From a bacterium (GTDB lineage Bacteria > BMS3Abin14), in contig CP070682.1 of NCBI GenBank assembly GCA_020352595.1, positions 488,422 through 495,283 on the forward strand: a DNA stretch of 6,862 nt. The letters are read 5' to 3'. Below, piece by piece: positions 5,785 through 6,862 of the stretch. The notes beneath the pieces are model-generated. The model was not told the origin of the DNA. It worked only from the letters and a program-made list of their open reading frames with translations, and made no database searches. The translations under genes were made by a program, and so were the position numbers. Every line of letters begins with the position of its first letter. The first letter of the stretch is position 1.

Positions 5785-5813
5785 TTGACTTTGTGTTGTA
5801 TATTGCTTATCTT
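5785..5813 (+). promoter_or_regulatory. Sigma-70-type promoter of the second ccmH-like cluster
   Basis: TTGACT (5785-5790) and TATCTT (5808-5813) are spaced 17 bases apart, with an AT-rich patch upstream. The predicted transcript start is about 5820, which is just before the hairpin at 5824. Confidence 0.6.
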
Positions 5814-5823
5814 TTCGGTGGAG

Positions 5824-5857
5824 AAAGGACCTTCCGGGAGAAGGTCCTTTGTATTTT
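5824..5857 (+). terminator. Terminator-like hairpin in the leader (possible attenuator)
   Basis: AAAGGACCTT (5824-5833) pairs perfectly with AAGGTCCTTT (5841-5850) around a 7-base loop. GTATTTT follows, so the RNA would end in a U-rich tract. This is the shape of an intrinsic terminator, yet it lies only a few bases after the predicted start point and about 45 bases before the ccmH-like ATG at 5903. It could attenuate the operon, cap the 5' end of the message against decay, or end a transcript from further upstream. Confidence 0.6.
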
Positions 5858-5902
5858 GGGGAGCCGTGAACACCGCGGGAGGGGAGAGAGTGAGGATGCG
5901 CG

Positions 5903-6424
5903 ATGACCCTTACCAGCGCGACCCGTGCCGCGGCGATGACACTGGCCCTCCTCCTGGCCCCAGGCGCCCTGTGGGCCGTTTCGCCTTCCAAAGTCACCCT
6001 CAACTTCATGTGCCCGTGTGGTTCCTGCGATGAGGCCCTTTCCACCTGCGAATGTCCCGCCTCCGATGACTACAGGGGCCAGATAGCGGCCCTGGTGGGT
6101 GGAGGCAGTTCAGAGGAACAGATCATCCAGGCCTTCGTGGACAGGTTCGGACCGAACGTCCTCGTGGCCAATGCGGCTCTGGAACCGAGGTCTTCAGGCA
6201 GCCGCTTCAACCCCAGGATCCTGGGTTATCTCCTGGTGCTATCGGGCATCAGCCTCGCCGCCTTCATGATCGGCAGGCACAGGCGGACCGCAGCGGCACC
6301 CGTGAGGCGCAGATCATCTCCGGGATCCCGCAGCCGCGGGGACGGGAAAAGGGATGCCGTCAGGGTGTCGAAGGGCGGCCGCGGGTCCGGAAGGGATTAC
6401 CATGAGGATCTCCTCGATGATTGA
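5903..6424 (+). CDS. Second, divergent CcmH-like protein with CxC motif
   Basis: The 173-residue product has a signal peptide (about 1-25, ending ALWA), a periplasmic domain, one TM (about 106-124) and a long cytoplasmic tail. The domain starts FMCPCGSC and has Cys 37, 39, 42, 49 and 51. This nearly superimposes on the five-Cys pattern of the CcmH-like protein in the ccm operon (37, 39, 41, 48, 50). The following helices also align in type (QIAALVGGGSSEEQIIQAFVDRFG). It is therefore a paralogue of that protein, with probable thiol or haem-delivery chemistry, though its substrate is unknown. Its tail is Arg/Ser-rich and basic, the opposite of the acidic tail of the ccm-operon protein. The ATG at 5903 has GAGG seven bases upstream. 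The 3' end overlaps the next gene by 23 bases. I leave the gene symbol empty because two ccmH-type genes are present. Confidence 0.75.
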   Translation: MTLTSATRAAAMTLALLLAPGALWAVSPSKVTLNFMCPCGSCDEALSTCECPASDDYRGQIAALVGGGSSEEQIIQAFVDRFGPNVLVANAALEPRSSGSRFNPRILGYLLVLSGISLAAFMIGRHRRTAAAPVRRRSSPGSRSRGDGKRDAVRVSKGGRGSGRDYHEDLLDD

Positions 6425-6698
6425 CAACACAGACAGGCTCAAAGGAACGTCGAAGACGCCGACTCCGCTCATGGGAGCGCTGCTCTCCACCCTCGCTGCG
6501 GGGTTATTGGCTCTGACCTTCACACTGGCCCCTGGAACGGGGGACGGAACTGCCGCATGGGTTGAGGCCTGGGCGCCGGGAGCCTGGCTCCTGCTGCTGT
6601 CCGGCCTGGCCGGTTTGTCCATGCCCTTTCCCTCCATGCGGGGTGAGCTGCTCGCGGTCCCGGGACGCCGCGGGGTGGCTCCGGGAGGAAAACCGTGA
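6402..6698 (+). CDS. Small two-TM membrane protein, unknown function (98 aa)
   Basis: The frame encodes 98 residues with two hydrophobic segments (about 22-43, MGALLSTLAAGLLALTFTLA, and 57-76, around APGAWLLLLSGLAGLSMPF) joined by a short loop holding two Trp, and a basic Pro/Gly-rich tail. No domain is recognised and there are no Cys. The ATG at 6402 has GGGA about five bases upstream. A second in-frame ATG at 6417, with GAGGA eight bases before it, would shorten the overlap with the CcmH-like gene from 23 to 8 bases, so the true start is uncertain. The stop overlaps the next start as GTGA. Tight overlaps on both sides suggest that the three products are made together, perhaps as one membrane complex. 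It could be a small accessory subunit, but this is inference. Confidence 0.65.
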   Translation: MRISSMIDNTDRLKGTSKTPTPLMGALLSTLAAGLLALTFTLAPGTGDGTAAWVEAWAPGAWLLLLSGLAGLSMPFPSMRGELLAVPGRRGVAPGGKP

Positions 6699-6862
6699 AG
6701 GAAAAGGAATCCAGGCCCCTCCTGGCCCGTTTCAGGGAGAGGGCCCGGAAGATCCTCCAGGAGATGAAGGCCGAATCCGTGGCCAGCAACCCGGTAAAGC
6801 CGGTGGACTGCTGCAACCCCCCGGCGCCGCCCGGCCGCGGAAAGGGGACGGGGTCGGGCACA
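6695..6862 (+). CDS. 5' end of an unknown gene in the second cluster (runs off the window)
   Basis: A GTG start at 6695 overlaps the previous stop (GTGA) and has GGGAGGA about five bases upstream, a strong initiation site. Fifty-six residues are visible. There is a charged, helix-forming N-terminus (KEKESRPLLARFRERARKIL, then QEMKAE), then a Pro-rich, flexible segment with an adjacent Cys pair (Cys39-Cys40 in PVDCCNPP). No signal peptide or TM is seen in this part. A DCC pair in a flexible linker could be a thiol or metal site, but the rest of the protein is needed to say. Coupling to the two-TM protein places it in the same operon as the second CcmH-like protein. Confidence 0.6.
   Translation, partial: MKEKESRPLLARFRERARKILQEMKAESVASNPVKPVDCCNPPAPPGRGKGTGSGT

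Larger units (their letters stand above)
5267..5902. other. Divergent intergenic region between ccmE and the second ccmH-like gene
   Basis: About 635 bases with no convincing protein gene. It holds back-to-back promoters (minus 5585-5613, plus 5785-5813), so about 170 bases separate the two -35 boxes. The minus-strand leader runs about 310 bases to ccmE, with the stem at 5291-5332 and the palindrome at 5268-5279. The plus-strand leader runs about 80 bases and has a terminator-like hairpin. Between the promoters are GC-rich symmetric sites: GGGCC-N6-GGCCC (5668-5683), CCCCCGCGGGGG (5691-5702) and GCCCGGGC (5732-5739). An AT-rich patch (5747-5770) lies just upstream of the plus promoter. The other open frames here lack ribosome binding sites and look like shadows. 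Confidence 0.6.

Overview
The window is GC-rich. It looks like a deltaproteobacterial-type (Desulfobacterota-like) or related anaerobic Gram-negative genome. The main clue is a cytochrome c maturation (Ccm, System I) operon whose CcmE carries a CxxxY haem-attachment motif instead of the usual HxxxY. That variant is known from Desulfovibrio-type bacteria and archaea. Codon use (AGG, CTG, GCC, GGN rich) is consistent across the genes, and nothing in the window marks a mobile element, CRISPR array, tRNA or rRNA.

Left part (1-1200). A 5'-truncated plus-strand reading frame with a Cys/His-rich tail ends at 289. A small possible gene (283-468) overlaps its end. A GC-rich non-coding stretch with several short hairpins follows. 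On the minus strand there is a 64-residue Cys/His-rich putative zinc protein (661-855) with its own good promoter, and a 67-residue very basic small protein (962-1165). None of these small proteins matches a family I can name.

Centre (1206-5613, minus strand). This is a compact operon in the order ccmE-ccmF-ccmH-ccmI, with gaps or overlaps of 9, -11 and 3 bases. It is read from a TTGACA-N17-TACTTT promoter near 5600 and ends at a long hairpin at 1206-1243. CcmE carries haem as a periplasmic chaperone. CcmF is the integral-membrane synthetase that moves haem to apocytochrome. The CcmH-like protein is a small membrane-anchored Cys protein, and CcmI is a TPR chaperone for apocytochrome. The transport genes ccmABCD and the thioredoxin ccmG are not in the window. 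The ccmE leader is about 310 bases long, carries two perfect inverted repeats, and ccmE has no evident Shine-Dalgarno sequence.

Right part (5614-6862, plus strand). A divergent promoter (TTGACT-N17-TATCTT) is followed almost at once by a terminator-like hairpin. Then come three overlapping genes: a second, divergent CcmH-like protein, a two-TM small protein, and a gene that runs off the window. This second cluster is the least familiar part of the window. It may be an accessory module of the variant Ccm system, because both CcmH-like proteins have a five-cysteine CxC...CxC motif in place of the canonical LRCxxC.
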